Positions 55,709-64,000 of a stretch of DNA of 64,000 nt are shown piece by piece. Below the pieces are notes generated by a model. It did no database searches and was not told where the DNA came from. It worked only from the letters and a program-made list of their open reading frames with translations. The stretch is from assembly GCA_965215385.1 (NCBI GenBank), contig OZ244059.1, forward strand, positions 3,517,093 to 3,581,092. Direction: 5' to 3'. Made by a program: the position numbers and the translations under genes. This DNA is from JAPORY01 sp965215385 (GTDB lineage: Bacteria; Pseudomonadota; Alphaproteobacteria; Rhodobacterales; Rhodobacteraceae). The stretch's first letter is position 1, and the number at the start of each line of letters is the position of its first letter.

Positions 55709-58384
55709 ATGCCCTCGCTCGACCTCATCATACTAATTTCAGTCAGTTACGCTCTCCTGCTTTTTGTCGTTGCGTTTTTGGCAGAGGGGGTTTCGACGAC
55801 TGGCCGTGGTGCGTGGATTGCTTCCCCTTGGGTCTACACGCTGTCGCTATCGGTATATTGCACCGGTTGGACGCTTTACGGTGCGGTCGGTTATGCGGCG
55901 CGATCTGGCTTGGAGTATGTAACTATTTATCTCGGGCCGACTTTGGTCATGATCGGCTGGTGGTGGATATTGCGGCATCTAGTGATCGTGGGCCGTCGTC
56001 AACGCGTCACATCAATCGCTGACTTGATCTCCTCACGATACGGTAAATCCAATATTCTTGGAATTGTCGTAACGGTGCTATGTGTCGTCAGCGTCACCCC
56101 ATACATTGCGCTGCAATTGCAATCGATAACGCTATCGCTGTCAGTTTTCTCGGGTGTCGACGACGGCCTTGACGAACAACAGCATATGACTGCACTTTGG
56201 GTTGCAATCGGGCTTGCAGCGTTCACAATTTTATTTGGCACACGCAAATTAGATGCCAACGAACGCCATCACGGGGTTGTCGTTGCTGTCGCCCTTGAAG
56301 CCATCGTTAAACTTGTGGCTTTGTTGGCCGTTGGCGTCTTTGTTGTTTGGGGTATTGCCGGTGGTATTGGCGAGACCTTAGCGCGTGTCGACAATTCCAA
56401 ACTCGCTGATTGGCGGCCTGCTACTGGCCGGTGGATTGCGATCACGATGGTTTCAGCGGCGGCAATCATTTGTCTGCCGCGCATGTTTCAGATGATGGTT
56501 GTGGAGAACGAGGATGAAGAACATCTTCGCATAGCCGCTTGGTCCTTTCCGCTTTATTTATGTTTAATTAGTCTTTTTGTGATTCCGATTGCAGTCGTTG
56601 GCCTAGACGAGCTGCCGCCGGGTTCAAACCCTGATTTGTTTGTTTTGAGTTTGCCGTTATCGCAGGGTCAGAACGTGCTTGCCGTTATCGCTTTCCTTGG
56701 TGGGTTTTCAGCCGCAACTTCGATGGTCATTGTTTCCGCAATTGCGCTCGCAATCATGATCTCCAACCATGCCGTGCTTCCGATCTATTTGTCACGCCAA
56801 ATGGATCGTGCAGTAATTTCTGGCGACGTCCGGCGGATAGTATTGTTTGCGCGTCGAACCGCAATTGGAGTTATTCTGGGTTTAGGCTATTGTTACTATC
56901 GTCTGTCGGGCGGGGGTAGTGCATTAGCCGCAATTGGGCTTATTGCCTTTGTTGGTATTGCACAGATTTTTCCCTCCTTGGTCGGCGGCTTATTTTGGCG
57001 AGGTGCCACGCGTGCGGGAGCCTTGAGCGGGTTACTCGTTGGGTTTTCAATTTGGGCTTGGACTTTGCTCCTTCCGGGCATCGGTTTCGACGGATTACTC
57101 TCGTTATCAATCCTGAATGACGGACCATGGGGGTTAGAATGGCTCCGCCCGCAAGGGTTATTCGGACTTTCCGACTTTGATCCGATCACGCACGCGGTGC
57201 TGTTGAGCCTGTCATTCAATTCATTCGCATTTATCGCGATATCGCTTGTAACGGTTCCCAAACCGATGGAGCAGCTTCAGGCTGCACAGTTTGTCGACTT
57301 TCCGAGCAACGCGATAAGACAGAAGGATTGGGTTGGCTCAATTTCGAATAGCGCGGATCTAATGATGATGTCACAACGTATTCTAGGATCAGATCATGCC
57401 CGTGCATTCTTTCTACGCGCGGCGGAACGACAAGGTGATAGGGGAGTTATGCCGACGCCGACCCCGTCGTTTATACACGAACTGGAGCGGGAACTAGCGG
57501 GTTCCGTAGGTGGCGCTACCGCGCACGCGATGGTTAGACGCACCCTTGACGGGGCTATGTTGTCTGTAGACGACTTATTGGCAGTTGCCGACGAGAGCGC
57601 AAGAATCATTGAGTATTCGAGTGCATTAGAAGTCAAGTCAGCCGAATTCGCAAAAACCGCCGATCAATTGCGGGAAGCCAACGCAAAGCTGACAGAATTA
57701 TCACGGCAAAAAGATAACTTCTTGAGTCAGATCAGTCACGAGTTGCGCACACCGATGACGTCTATTCGAACCTTTTCAGAGATATTGAGAGATGAGAAAA
57801 ATCTCGATGCTGACGAAAAAAAGCACTACGCAGATATCATCAACGAGGAGTCACTACGTTTAACGCGCCTTTTAGATGATTTGCTAAATCTGAGCGTTTT
57901 GGAGAGTGGTCAGGTGACACTAAATTTTCGCAACTGTGAGTTGAAGGAAACGCTTGATCGCGCTGTCAGAGCGGCGCTGATCGGCCCGCAGCCATCCATT
58001 GCAGTGAGGCGATCTTGTGAGCGCGAACGCGTTACTCTGCGTTCCGATCATGATCGATTGGCGCAGGTGTTTATCAACATGATTGAGAACGCCCGGAAGT
58101 ACTGCAACGCGCCCGAACCGGAACTCACCATTCGTGTAGAGCAAACCAAAAGCGGTTTGTTAATCGAGTTTCACGACAATGGGGGAGGTGTTCCTGATTC
58201 GGTGCAGCCAACGATGTTTGAAAAATTCGCACGGGCGAGTACCAGTGAAACCGGGGGGGCTGGTCTTGGGTTGCCGATCTGTCGCGAGATCATGACCCGA
58301 TTAGGGGGTGAGATTCGTTATCGACAGCGTAGCACGGGCGGGATATTTCAGATTGTTCATCCGAAGATGGTCGGGATCGGCTAG
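55709..58384 (+). CDS. SLC5 (Na+/solute symporter)-histidine kinase fusion
   Basis: 891-residue sensor. Residues ~1-520 form about 13 membrane spans of the sodium/solute symporter family (WASPWVYTLSLSVYCTGWTLYGAVG; AATSMVIVSAIALAIMISN). A linker (about 550-650) includes a STAC-like region, then a coiled coil, then the kinase: H-box FLSQISHELRTPM (His677), N-box NMIENARKYC, G1 HDNGGGVPD, G2 GGAGLGLPICREIM. CbrA and CrbS share this design and sense amino acids or acetate. ATG 55709 is one base after the stop of the small membrane gene. Confidence 0.93.
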   Translation: MPSLDLIILISVSYALLLFVVAFLAEGVSTTGRGAWIASPWVYTLSLSVYCTGWTLYGAVGYAARSGLEYVTIYLGPTLVMIGWWWILRHLVIVGRRQRVTSIADLISSRYGKSNILGIVVTVLCVVSVTPYIALQLQSITLSLSVFSGVDDGLDEQQHMTALWVAIGLAAFTILFGTRKLDANERHHGVVVAVALEAIVKLVALLAVGVFVVWGIAGGIGETLARVDNSKLADWRPATGRWIAITMVSAAAIICLPRMFQMMVVENEDEEHLRIAAWSFPLYLCLISLFVIPIAVVGLDELPPGSNPDLFVLSLPLSQGQNVLAVIAFLGGFSAATSMVIVSAIALAIMISNHAVLPIYLSRQMDRAVISGDVRRIVLFARRTAIGVILGLGYCYYRLSGGGSALAAIGLIAFVGIAQIFPSLVGGLFWRGATRAGALSGLLVGFSIWAWTLLLPGIGFDGLLSLSILNDGPWGLEWLRPQGLFGLSDFDPITHAVLLSLSFNSFAFIAISLVTVPKPMEQLQAAQFVDFPSNAIRQKDWVGSISNSADLMMMSQRILGSDHARAFFLRAAERQGDRGVMPTPTPSFIHELERELAGSVGGATAHAMVRRTLDGAMLSVDDLLAVADESARIIEYSSALEVKSAEFAKTADQLREANAKLTELSRQKDNFLSQISHELRTPMTSIRTFSEILRDEKNLDADEKKHYADIINEESLRLTRLLDDLLNLSVLESGQVTLNFRNCELKETLDRAVRAALIGPQPSIAVRRSCERERVTLRSDHDRLAQVFINMIENARKYCNAPEPELTIRVEQTKSGLLIEFHDNGGGVPDSVQPTMFEKFARASTSETGGAGLGLPICREIMTRLGGEIRYRQRSTGGIFQIVHPKMVGIG

Positions 58385-58623
58385 CATTTGCAAAATGTGA
58401 GTATCGCGGCGTTTGGAATTCATCTTCGTGACCAGTTGCGCTATACCGCAGGGCCACGGCATCGTGGTACGCAAACGGACTGACGGCAAGCTTTTTGCTG
58501 AAGTCCGACCTTCTATTCGTGGATTCTGGCTTGCATTTCCGGTTTTGAAAGGCACTTAACCGGCCGCGCCGGCGTTTGGAGCACGGGTTTCTTGAGATGT
58601 TGAAATTGAATTTTTGGGAAATG

Positions 58624-59064
58624 CTACTTTTTATGCCCGGAATCGTAAGCATATTGAAGCGTTTCACGCATCTTTGTTAGGTCGTATCCAGCACGTTGGG
58701 CAGCGGCTAGAGTTTGGGACACTTTGGTGCCCGCGGCGGCTTCTCCAAGAGCCCAGATTACAGTGCTGCGAGTTCCTGAGGCACAATAGGCCAAAACAGC
58801 ACCATTGGCTTGCTCAATTAGCGTTCGTTGTTCATCGACCTTAGCCGGAGTCATGTTGCTGTAAACGAGGGGCAGCTCAAAAAATTCAATCCCCGCTTTT
58901 TCGGCTTCTAGTCGAAGAACTTGGGCCTTTTGCGACGCCGCGACTTCCGCATCCGGACGATTGCAAATAATGCGGGTGAAACCTGACGCAACTATGGTTG
59001 GTAGGTCTTCAATCCCAATCTGCGGCGCGACGGCATACTTATCATTTATGTATGAAAAGGTCAT
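58624..59064 (-). CDS. TIGR01244-type protein (DUF442, phosphatase-like)
   Basis: A 146-residue protein of the TIGR01244 'sulfur transferase' family, also known as the N-terminal domain of beta-lactamase-like hydrolase fusions. It has the phosphatase-like loop CASGTRS, plus GFTRIICNRPDAE and VYSNMTPAKVDEQRTL. The upstream ATG (59085) would add seven residues; 59064 begins MTFSYINDKYAV and is more typical. Function not established in most bacteria. It stands alone. Confidence 0.85.
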   Translation of the reverse strand: MTFSYINDKYAVAPQIGIEDLPTIVASGFTRIICNRPDAEVAASQKAQVLRLEAEKAGIEFFELPLVYSNMTPAKVDEQRTLIEQANGAVLAYCASGTRSTVIWALGEAAAGTKVSQTLAAAQRAGYDLTKMRETLQYAYDSGHKK

Positions 59065-59183
59065 GATTATAGTCTCGGGTTGCAATGACGGGAAAGAAAA
59101 GGCTCGCTGGTGCGGTTCATACTCTCTTTAGTGCAAACAGTGTCATTGCGGTACGGCGGTGTGAGGAGAAAGAAGACTCCCTA

Positions 59184-59408
59184 CTATTGTAGGATAATTC
59201 CGACAACAACTGTCAGCAAGCCCAAAACCGAAATAACGATTGCTATCAGATTGATTTTTACGGCGGCTTTTATGCCGGCACGAAACTGGGTTTCATCACT
59301 GCGAGCTCGTCGATAGACGTGGATCACACGGACGACAGACCAGAATACGAACCCTACTCCGACAATGACAAAGGTACTACCGAACCACAGTAGAAATTCA
59401 TGAAGCAT
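59184..59408 (-). CDS. Small membrane protein
   Basis: 74 residues with two hydrophobic spans (residues 5-26 and 51-72) and a basic middle (VYRRARSDETQFRAGIKAAVK). No recognised family. It lies downstream of the tRNA-side region and is transcribed toward the TIGR01244-type gene, with 99 bp between. Confidence 0.55.
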   Translation of the reverse strand: MLHEFLLWFGSTFVIVGVGFVFWSVVRVIHVYRRARSDETQFRAGIKAAVKINLIAIVISVLGLLTVVVGIILQ

Positions 59409-59599
59409 AGGTTTTTGATCTTTAGGTCGACAATTTGAGAGATTACGCTTTGTTGGTCGGATAAGTGTGCCGCAGCGTCGGGCCGTTAGTGTATAAAGTA
59501 CGATGACACTGACAATCCGAATAATACAAGAATTATTTCCTCGGGAATCGAGGCTAGCTAATTACAGGCAGGAGTCCTAAGCGCAAATAAATGTTCATA

Positions 59600-59807
59600 C
59601 CGCAAAGATAATACTGTCAGATTTGATTTTGTGCGCAGAAGTTGGTGAAGAGGTGGTGATTGCACGACGAGGACGACCGGCTGCGAGTTTGGCTCCAGTT
59701 AAAAACCGAAGGAACCGACACTTCGGTCGGTTCAGAGATCGGGAAGTGAAGGGGATATCTTGAAACCGTTGGCACCAGAGGAACTTCGTTGCTGGGAAGG
59801 CGAGTGA
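59600..59807 (+). pseudogene. Phd-type antitoxin, frameshifted
   Basis: Reads ILCAEVGEEVVIARRGRPAA and SLAPVKNRR, the C-terminal core of a Phd/YefM antitoxin, then after a frameshift near 59750 GDILKPLAPEELRCWEGE and TGA (59805-59807), the usual end. The DNA-binding N-terminus was not found intact. Just upstream of a VapC relic. Confidence 0.6.
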
Positions 59808-59815
59808 CCAGTCCT

Positions 59816-60231
59816 CTACTTGATACACGGGTGTTTATCGGGTTCGCTAAGGGCGACAGCGATCAGATGCCGGACGCAACAGCGAACCTAATAAAAACCG
59901 GTCCCGTGATGTGTAGGTGAGTTCGGCGTCGATTCGGGAAATCGCGACGCGATCGTGGTTGGGCAAACTATTTGGCGTCGACGACATCATAAAATGTCCA
60001 AACTATCTATTGTCGGAATCGTCTATGCTGGCACTTCCCATTTCAGTCACACTCGCGAGCGAAGCGGGTTCCTTTGCGAGTCCGCATCACGATCCATTTG
60101 ATCGAATGCTAGCGGCACAGAGTTTGATCGAAAATTTGGGATTGGTCAGCGTCGACGACACAGTTGACGTCCCTAGGTGTTCACAGGATTTGGTTGACTT
60201 AACCCGTTCAGGAGAGAAAGCCAAAAACTAG
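59816..60231 (+). pseudogene. PIN-domain (VapC) toxin, frameshifted
   Basis: Begins LLDTRVFIGFAKGDSD, the usual 'LLDT' start, meets TAG/TGA near 59912, and continues in another frame as SSASIREIATRSWLGKL, LPISVTLASEAGSF, HHDPFDRMLAAQSLIENLGLVSVDD to 60231. First Asp, the central Glu and the DPFDR acidic pair are present but in two frames. A dead type II toxin with its antitoxin upstream. Confidence 0.7.
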
Positions 60232-60536
60232 GAGATGTTATTAGGTATTAGGTGTGCATGCGCTACGAGAGGCGCGAGTTGACGCCTTTGCCAGCCGTCG
60301 TGAGGTTGACAGTGCGTGAATTGCAAATTTGCGTTGGTCGCGGTATCGATTTTTGAGTAGCGAGAGACAAAATCTTGGTGATTCTAGCTGGTATTCGGTA
60401 ATTAGACTTGCAGATTTTGTCAGGATAACTATGCATTTGCTTGGTTGACAGCGTATGAGGGCCAGTTTTGCTGCCGAAGCTGCCGAACCTTAGAATGTGC
60501 TTTGATCGATCCTCGGTGGCTCGCGTCAAAAAATTT
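60232..60536. other. No gene recognised
   Basis: 305 bp between the toxin relic and the tRNA gene. No motif seen; it should hold the tRNA promoter. Confidence 0.35.
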
Positions 60537-60612
60537 GCCCCTATAGCTCAACTGGCAGAGCAACTGATTTGTAATCAGTAGGTTCGTGGTTCAAGTCCGC
60601 GTGGGGGCACCA
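60537..60612 (+). tRNA. tRNA-Thr (UGU)
   Basis: A 76-base tRNA. The acceptor stem GCCCCTA pairs with TGGGGGC (one G-T), the D-arm has AGCTCAACTGGCAGAGC, the anticodon arm CTGATTTGTAATCAG gives anticodon TGT, and the T-arm has GGTTCAAGTCC. The CCA tail is encoded (60610-60612). It lies in an accessory patch and could be an integration site, but no matching att repeat was found in the window. Confidence 0.97.
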
Positions 60613-60829
60613 AAATCTATCAGCAAATTTTCGAGTCCGGTGCATTAAGGCCGAAACTAAACACGCAGAACAATTTCGGTCAAGTAACACCCGCTCCAGG
60701 GTTGAGTGTGTCCGGTTTTTTTTGGGGTAAATGCGATCAGATTTTGCAGCCATACAACGGTAAGCGAAGAGCCCTGTCTCGTTGGAAACACCAGAAGATA
60801 GCGTCAAGCACAAAAACTGGAAAAATAGC

Positions 60830-61360
60830 ATGGAATTTTCTCGACCAACTTACTTTGCAGGTAATTTGCCAATCATCCGCCACCCGCAAGATCCAAAGCG
60901 TCAGTGCCTGCGAGGCTAGGCCATGAATCTGCACCCCTGGCAACAGCACCAAACGGCTGTTGGCGATCACTTCACCAAGTTGTGCATCGCGGGCATCCAG
61001 CCGATCGCCACATCGCGAGCATGGTGATGCCAACCGGCGGCTTCCGCAACCAATTGACCTAAGCGGCCAGGCACCCACGAGACAATCCAGTAATGCCGCC
61101 GGCGGCCCGGCGTGCCGGCATCGCCCAACGGATGATGCGTCGCCAGCATCGACCGCGCGGCAGCGGTTTCTGCCGCCGTCACCGAGACCACTGAAATCGT
61201 CCCTGCGTTGGCCAAAGAACCGGCGACAACCCGATCCGGATAATCGCGTTTCGGCGACCGCGAGGCCGCCATCACGCGGCCCATCGAACCGGCGGCCGGC
61301 AGTTCTAGCTCTAACCGCCGGCAATCTCCGGTAAGGCCAAACGGGCCGAGACAACGCAAA
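60830..61360 (-). pseudogene. DruA (DUF4338) relic
   Basis: The minus strand reads VSVTAAETAAARSMLATHHPLG, GRLGQLVAEAAGWHHHARDVAIGWM, then in a second frame VIANSRLVLLPGVQIHGLASQA and RVADDWQ. This matches the DUF4338/DruA core (HHPLG..., RD..IGW, NSRFLxLPxVxVxNLAS). The conserved end of the domain (CYRAANW) and any ISAs1 part are missing. A second DruA relic in the window besides 41.5-43.8 kb. Confidence 0.6.
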
Positions 61361-61429
61361 GATCACCACCGTCATTCCTCCAATCTTCGCGTTCACACAA
61401 CTCTCTCGCAATCGACGGTGCTGCGTGAA

Positions 61430-62790
61430 GCCCTCCGCATCATTGCGGCATTGTTTCAGCGGCTTGCGGTCATGCTAACCTTAATACTGAAGAAAGTGAC
61501 GCGTAAAAATAGTCGGAACTCAAGCCTGCCCCGTCCCAGACGGAACCCGATGCCACCGCCGGCGACAACAAAACGCAGGGCAAAGAACATGGTCAAATAG
61601 CCAGACGGCCGCGAATATCAAGACGAAACGCCGCCGCACCAAGCAGACCGTCGATACCTGTGACGGTTGCGGTGCGGATCTGTCGGCGATCACGGCGACG
61701 GCGCACGAGACGCGGGTTCGGTATGACATTGAGTTCTGGATCATCGAAAATGAGGTCGTGGCCGAACGCAAGGTCTGTCGGACCTGTCAGGCAACTACGA
61801 AAACGAAATTTCCCGAAAATATGACGGACCTCATCCAATAGGGTATCGACCGATAATCCGACCTCATAATCCTGTTGGTCCCCCCCTATGTTGTCCTGGC
61901 GCCGAGCGACCGAACACGCCTTCGCGATCCTGGCACGCCTGCTTTCTGAAACCACATGCTTAGGCTTCATCCAACGATTGCATACCGCCCTCGAACCGTG
62001 GGAAAACGCCGCCATCGCTAAGGTATTGCGGCAGCCGGCACTCCACGCCGATAAAACCGGCTTCCACGTCGCCGGCAAGACGCAATGGACCGAGGTCGTC
62101 ACCGATGGCCGGCGGACCGTCAAGATACTGCATCCGAAGCGCGGACGCGAAGCGATGGCGGACATCGAAATTATCCCCGCCTTCACCGGAACGCTGGTTC
62201 ACGATTGCTGAGCGCCGTATTTTGCTTATGACCAATGTCCGCATCAACTCTGCGGCAGCCACTTATTGCGCGAACTCGAGTTCCTCATCGACGCCAACGG
62301 CCATGACGGGGCTAAGGAAATGAAAACGTTGCTGCGGGAAACCTGCCATACCATCAATCAGAGCAAGACCAAAGTCTTATCCAAAACGGCTCGCTGCCAA
62401 TTGCCTGCGCACTATCGCGGCATCCTCACGGCCGATGAACTGGAACGAGCAACGCTGCCGCCACCGCCAAACCGCAAACGCGGACGAATCAAAAAGTTTG
62501 ACGCTCACAACCGGTATGAGTGCCTCGTCAAATACGTAAACGAAGTGCGACGCTGCACTAAGGACACTGATGTTCGCTTCACCAATAATACCGGTGAACA
62601 GCAAATCCCGATGGCGAAAGTCAAACCAGAAGTCGTCGGATGCTTCCGCCCGCTCCTCAAAGTCCGCCAAGCCGATTGACGCATCGCCAGCGACTTGAGT
62701 TCCATGGTCGGCCTCGGCTATAATCCACTCGTCGCCATTTAGGCCATTGAGATTGTCCTCAAAGGCAACGCCGTTGATAAGGTCAACTAA
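61430..62790 (+). pseudogene. IS66-family transposase relic
   Basis: Pieces of an IS66 TnpC in several frames: TRKNSRNSSLPRPRRN; the zinc-finger part TCDGCGADLSAITATAHETR and VCRTCQATTKTKFPENMTDL; then LHADKTGFHVAGKTQWTEVV (first Asp), HPKRGREAMADIEII, VHDC followed by a stop, SHLLRELEFLIDANG, RFTNNTGEQQIPMAKVKPEV (family NN.AER..R..K...) and SSMVGLGYNPLVAI. At least three stops or shifts. No ends identified. Of the same family that might drive the MITE at 46.2 kb. Confidence 0.8.
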
Positions 62791-62897
62791 CAAAGTGAAG
62801 ACCCCGATTGCTCAAATTAAAGGGCGAGTAGATACCTTCGCAGGGACATTTCAGAGTCTACAGCAGATAGAATTCTCAGTGTGGCGACGCCAGCAGT

Positions 62898-64000
62898 CTA
62901 TAGATCAATTTCCACATCGGAATTTCCACTCGTAAAGGCGTTCAGGTAAGCAAGACAAATATCTCGCGAGCGATATTTTTCAGCGAATTTTCTCCGTTCG
63001 GTTTTCTCAACAATTGGGAAAGTTGAGTAAATATATCGAATGTCTTCACGCTCAGTAACGCCATATAGATGGAAGAAAACTGCATCGATTTTTGATCGTA
63101 ATGCAATGCGTTTATCATCGTTCCACAGAAAAGGTGATTTTGTTTTTCCTTCTTGGTCGACAAATCCCATGGCTCTCGCGAATGGAGCCATGTCGTGAGA
63201 TGTATAAGTCAGTTCCAACACAGCGTCATGAACAATATCTCTGGCAGTTTTACTCCCGAAAGTTACTTCATCAAATCGTTCGGATGGGATAACGGGAACT
63301 TGTTCAACAATGTACTGGTTAATATTTTGACCTTGAACTTTCTGTCGGATGACGTAGTCAAATGGCGTCGAATTGAGCATGCCCAGAAAAAGCGTCGCTG
63401 AAGACATCAACAAATCACTTCCCTCTATCGGTTGCACGAGTGCTATCGAATTCCCAGCGCAATCGAAGGGCAATATTGACGCAATCATTGTCCGCATATT
63501 GGTTGGAGCAGTAATGGCTTTGTATCCAATACACCACGAGACCTTTTGTTCGTTACGAATACCGCCTTTGTTTACCCAAAACTGCGGGTGAGGCAGCCAA
63601 TCTGGATTTTGATATTGCTCCGTTGTCGTTGATACCTTTTGCGCTGGACGGTGCCGATTCTTTGGATTGTTAATAATACTGGCAGCGCGGTGGTCGTATG
63701 CTTGCACCATTTTCCCTTCGTAAATAGGCACCCAAAGTTCCGACTTACTTTCGAAGAGATTACTGCCGATCGGGAACGCTAATTCCTTTTCTTCCAGATC
63801 ATATCGTGTGCGAAACAAGTGGGAGTCAGTCGTCATATGCAGTGTTTTTCGATACCGTAGCGACCATATATTTCTTTCCTCTTTGGAAGATCGGTCTATG
63901 AGAATGGGTGAGGTTGAATAAATTGCTTTAGTCAATTCGGCATCACGCCTAGACCTAAAAATGGGTGCCGTGCCAGTATTCGGATTAACCTGCGTAAAGT
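62898..64000 (-). CDS. Eco57I-like (type IIG) restriction-methylase, C-terminal part
   Basis: Open to the window edge, so the 5' part is missing. At least 367 residues are present. It reads VNPNTGTAPIFRSRRDAELT, then LWVPIYEGKMVQAYDHRAAS, DWLPHPQFWV, WCIGYKAITAPTNMRTMIAS, FLGMLNSTPFDYVIRQKVQG and INQYIVEQVPVIP, which is the target-recognition region of large Eco57I-like methylase/nuclease proteins. The methylase and nuclease domains would be upstream, outside the window. The end is intact (TAG at 62898). A further defence gene next to the IS66 relic. Confidence 0.8.
   Translation of the reverse strand, partial: FTQVNPNTGTAPIFRSRRDAELTKAIYSTSPILIDRSSKEERNIWSLRYRKTLHMTTDSHLFRTRYDLEEKELAFPIGSNLFESKSELWVPIYEGKMVQAYDHRAASIINNPKNRHRPAQKVSTTTEQYQNPDWLPHPQFWVNKGGIRNEQKVSWCIGYKAITAPTNMRTMIASILPFDCAGNSIALVQPIEGSDLLMSSATLFLGMLNSTPFDYVIRQKVQGQNINQYIVEQVPVIPSERFDEVTFGSKTARDIVHDAVLELTYTSHDMAPFARAMGFVDQEGKTKSPFLWNDDKRIALRSKIDAVFFHLYGVTEREDIRYIYSTFPIVEKTERRKFAEKYRSRDICLAYLNAFTSGNSDVEIDL

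Noticed and set aside
60537..60612. tRNA-Thr as the attachment site of the 6.7-44 kb island
   Set aside because: It lies 16 kb outside the island, and no copy of its 3' end was seen near the integrases.
60737..61411. A 224-residue protein on the minus strand near the tRNA
   Set aside because: Only parts of it match DruA and the other parts of DruA lie in another frame, so it is a relic and not a gene.

Overview
The window reads as a chromosomal segment of an alphaproteobacterium, perhaps of Rhodospirillales type. The genus cannot be told from the sequence. Support comes from the NDUFA12-mlaD-DUF2155-aat cluster, accB-accC, a complete livKHMGF-type transporter and a DUF2083-type XRE regulator. 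Many transposases and plasmid genes are decayed, which suggests a genome that has taken in much mobile DNA and is now losing it.

Layout. 0.5-6.7 kb is ordinary core DNA: a cytochrome P450, clpP-clpX, a RidA-family protein, a complex I accessory subunit (NDUFA12), mlaD, a DUF2155 protein and, convergent, aat. 6.7-44.2 kb is an accessory island of about 37.5 kb. It lies between aat and accC, which are neighbours in many alphaproteobacteria, and the minus strand still reads accB-accC-[island]-aat. In order the island holds an ISNCY-type relic; a 1458-residue autotransporter-like protein with near-identical fibronectin-III and Calx-beta-like repeats; an ISKra4-type element; a broken DUF262 gene; two overlapping tyrosine recombinases (the first with an in-frame stop); a 160-bp MITE; a type I restriction operon with a GmrSD-like DUF262/DUF1524 gene between hsdM and hsdS (hsdS has an in-frame TAG); a decayed MobF/TraA conjugative relaxase; an IS30 element; an 890-bp direct repeat bracketing an HNH-like gene and a decaying relaxosome-like operon; a decayed group II intron; an orphan secreted protein; and relics of ISNCY, IS110 and a DruA-ISAs1 transposase.

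44.2-53.1 kb returns to housekeeping genes: accC, accB, a branched-chain amino-acid ABC transporter and a divergent XRE regulator, with a second MITE (183 bp) between accB and livF. 53.1-59.4 kb holds a small Calx-beta secreted protein, a signalling operon (receiver-only regulator, small membrane protein, SLC5 symporter-histidine kinase), a TIGR01244-type protein and a small membrane protein. 59.6-64 kb is a second accessory patch: a broken Phd-VapC pair, tRNA-Thr(UGU), a second DruA relic, an IS66 relic, and the C-terminal part of an Eco57I-like restriction-methylase that runs off the window.

The operons that look functional are clpPX, NDUFA12-mlaD-DUF2155, accBC, the liv operon and the sensor operon. 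In the defence island hsdM, hsdR and the GmrSD-like gene are open, but the specificity subunit is interrupted, so classical type I restriction is probably off while the embedded type IV-like gene may still work.
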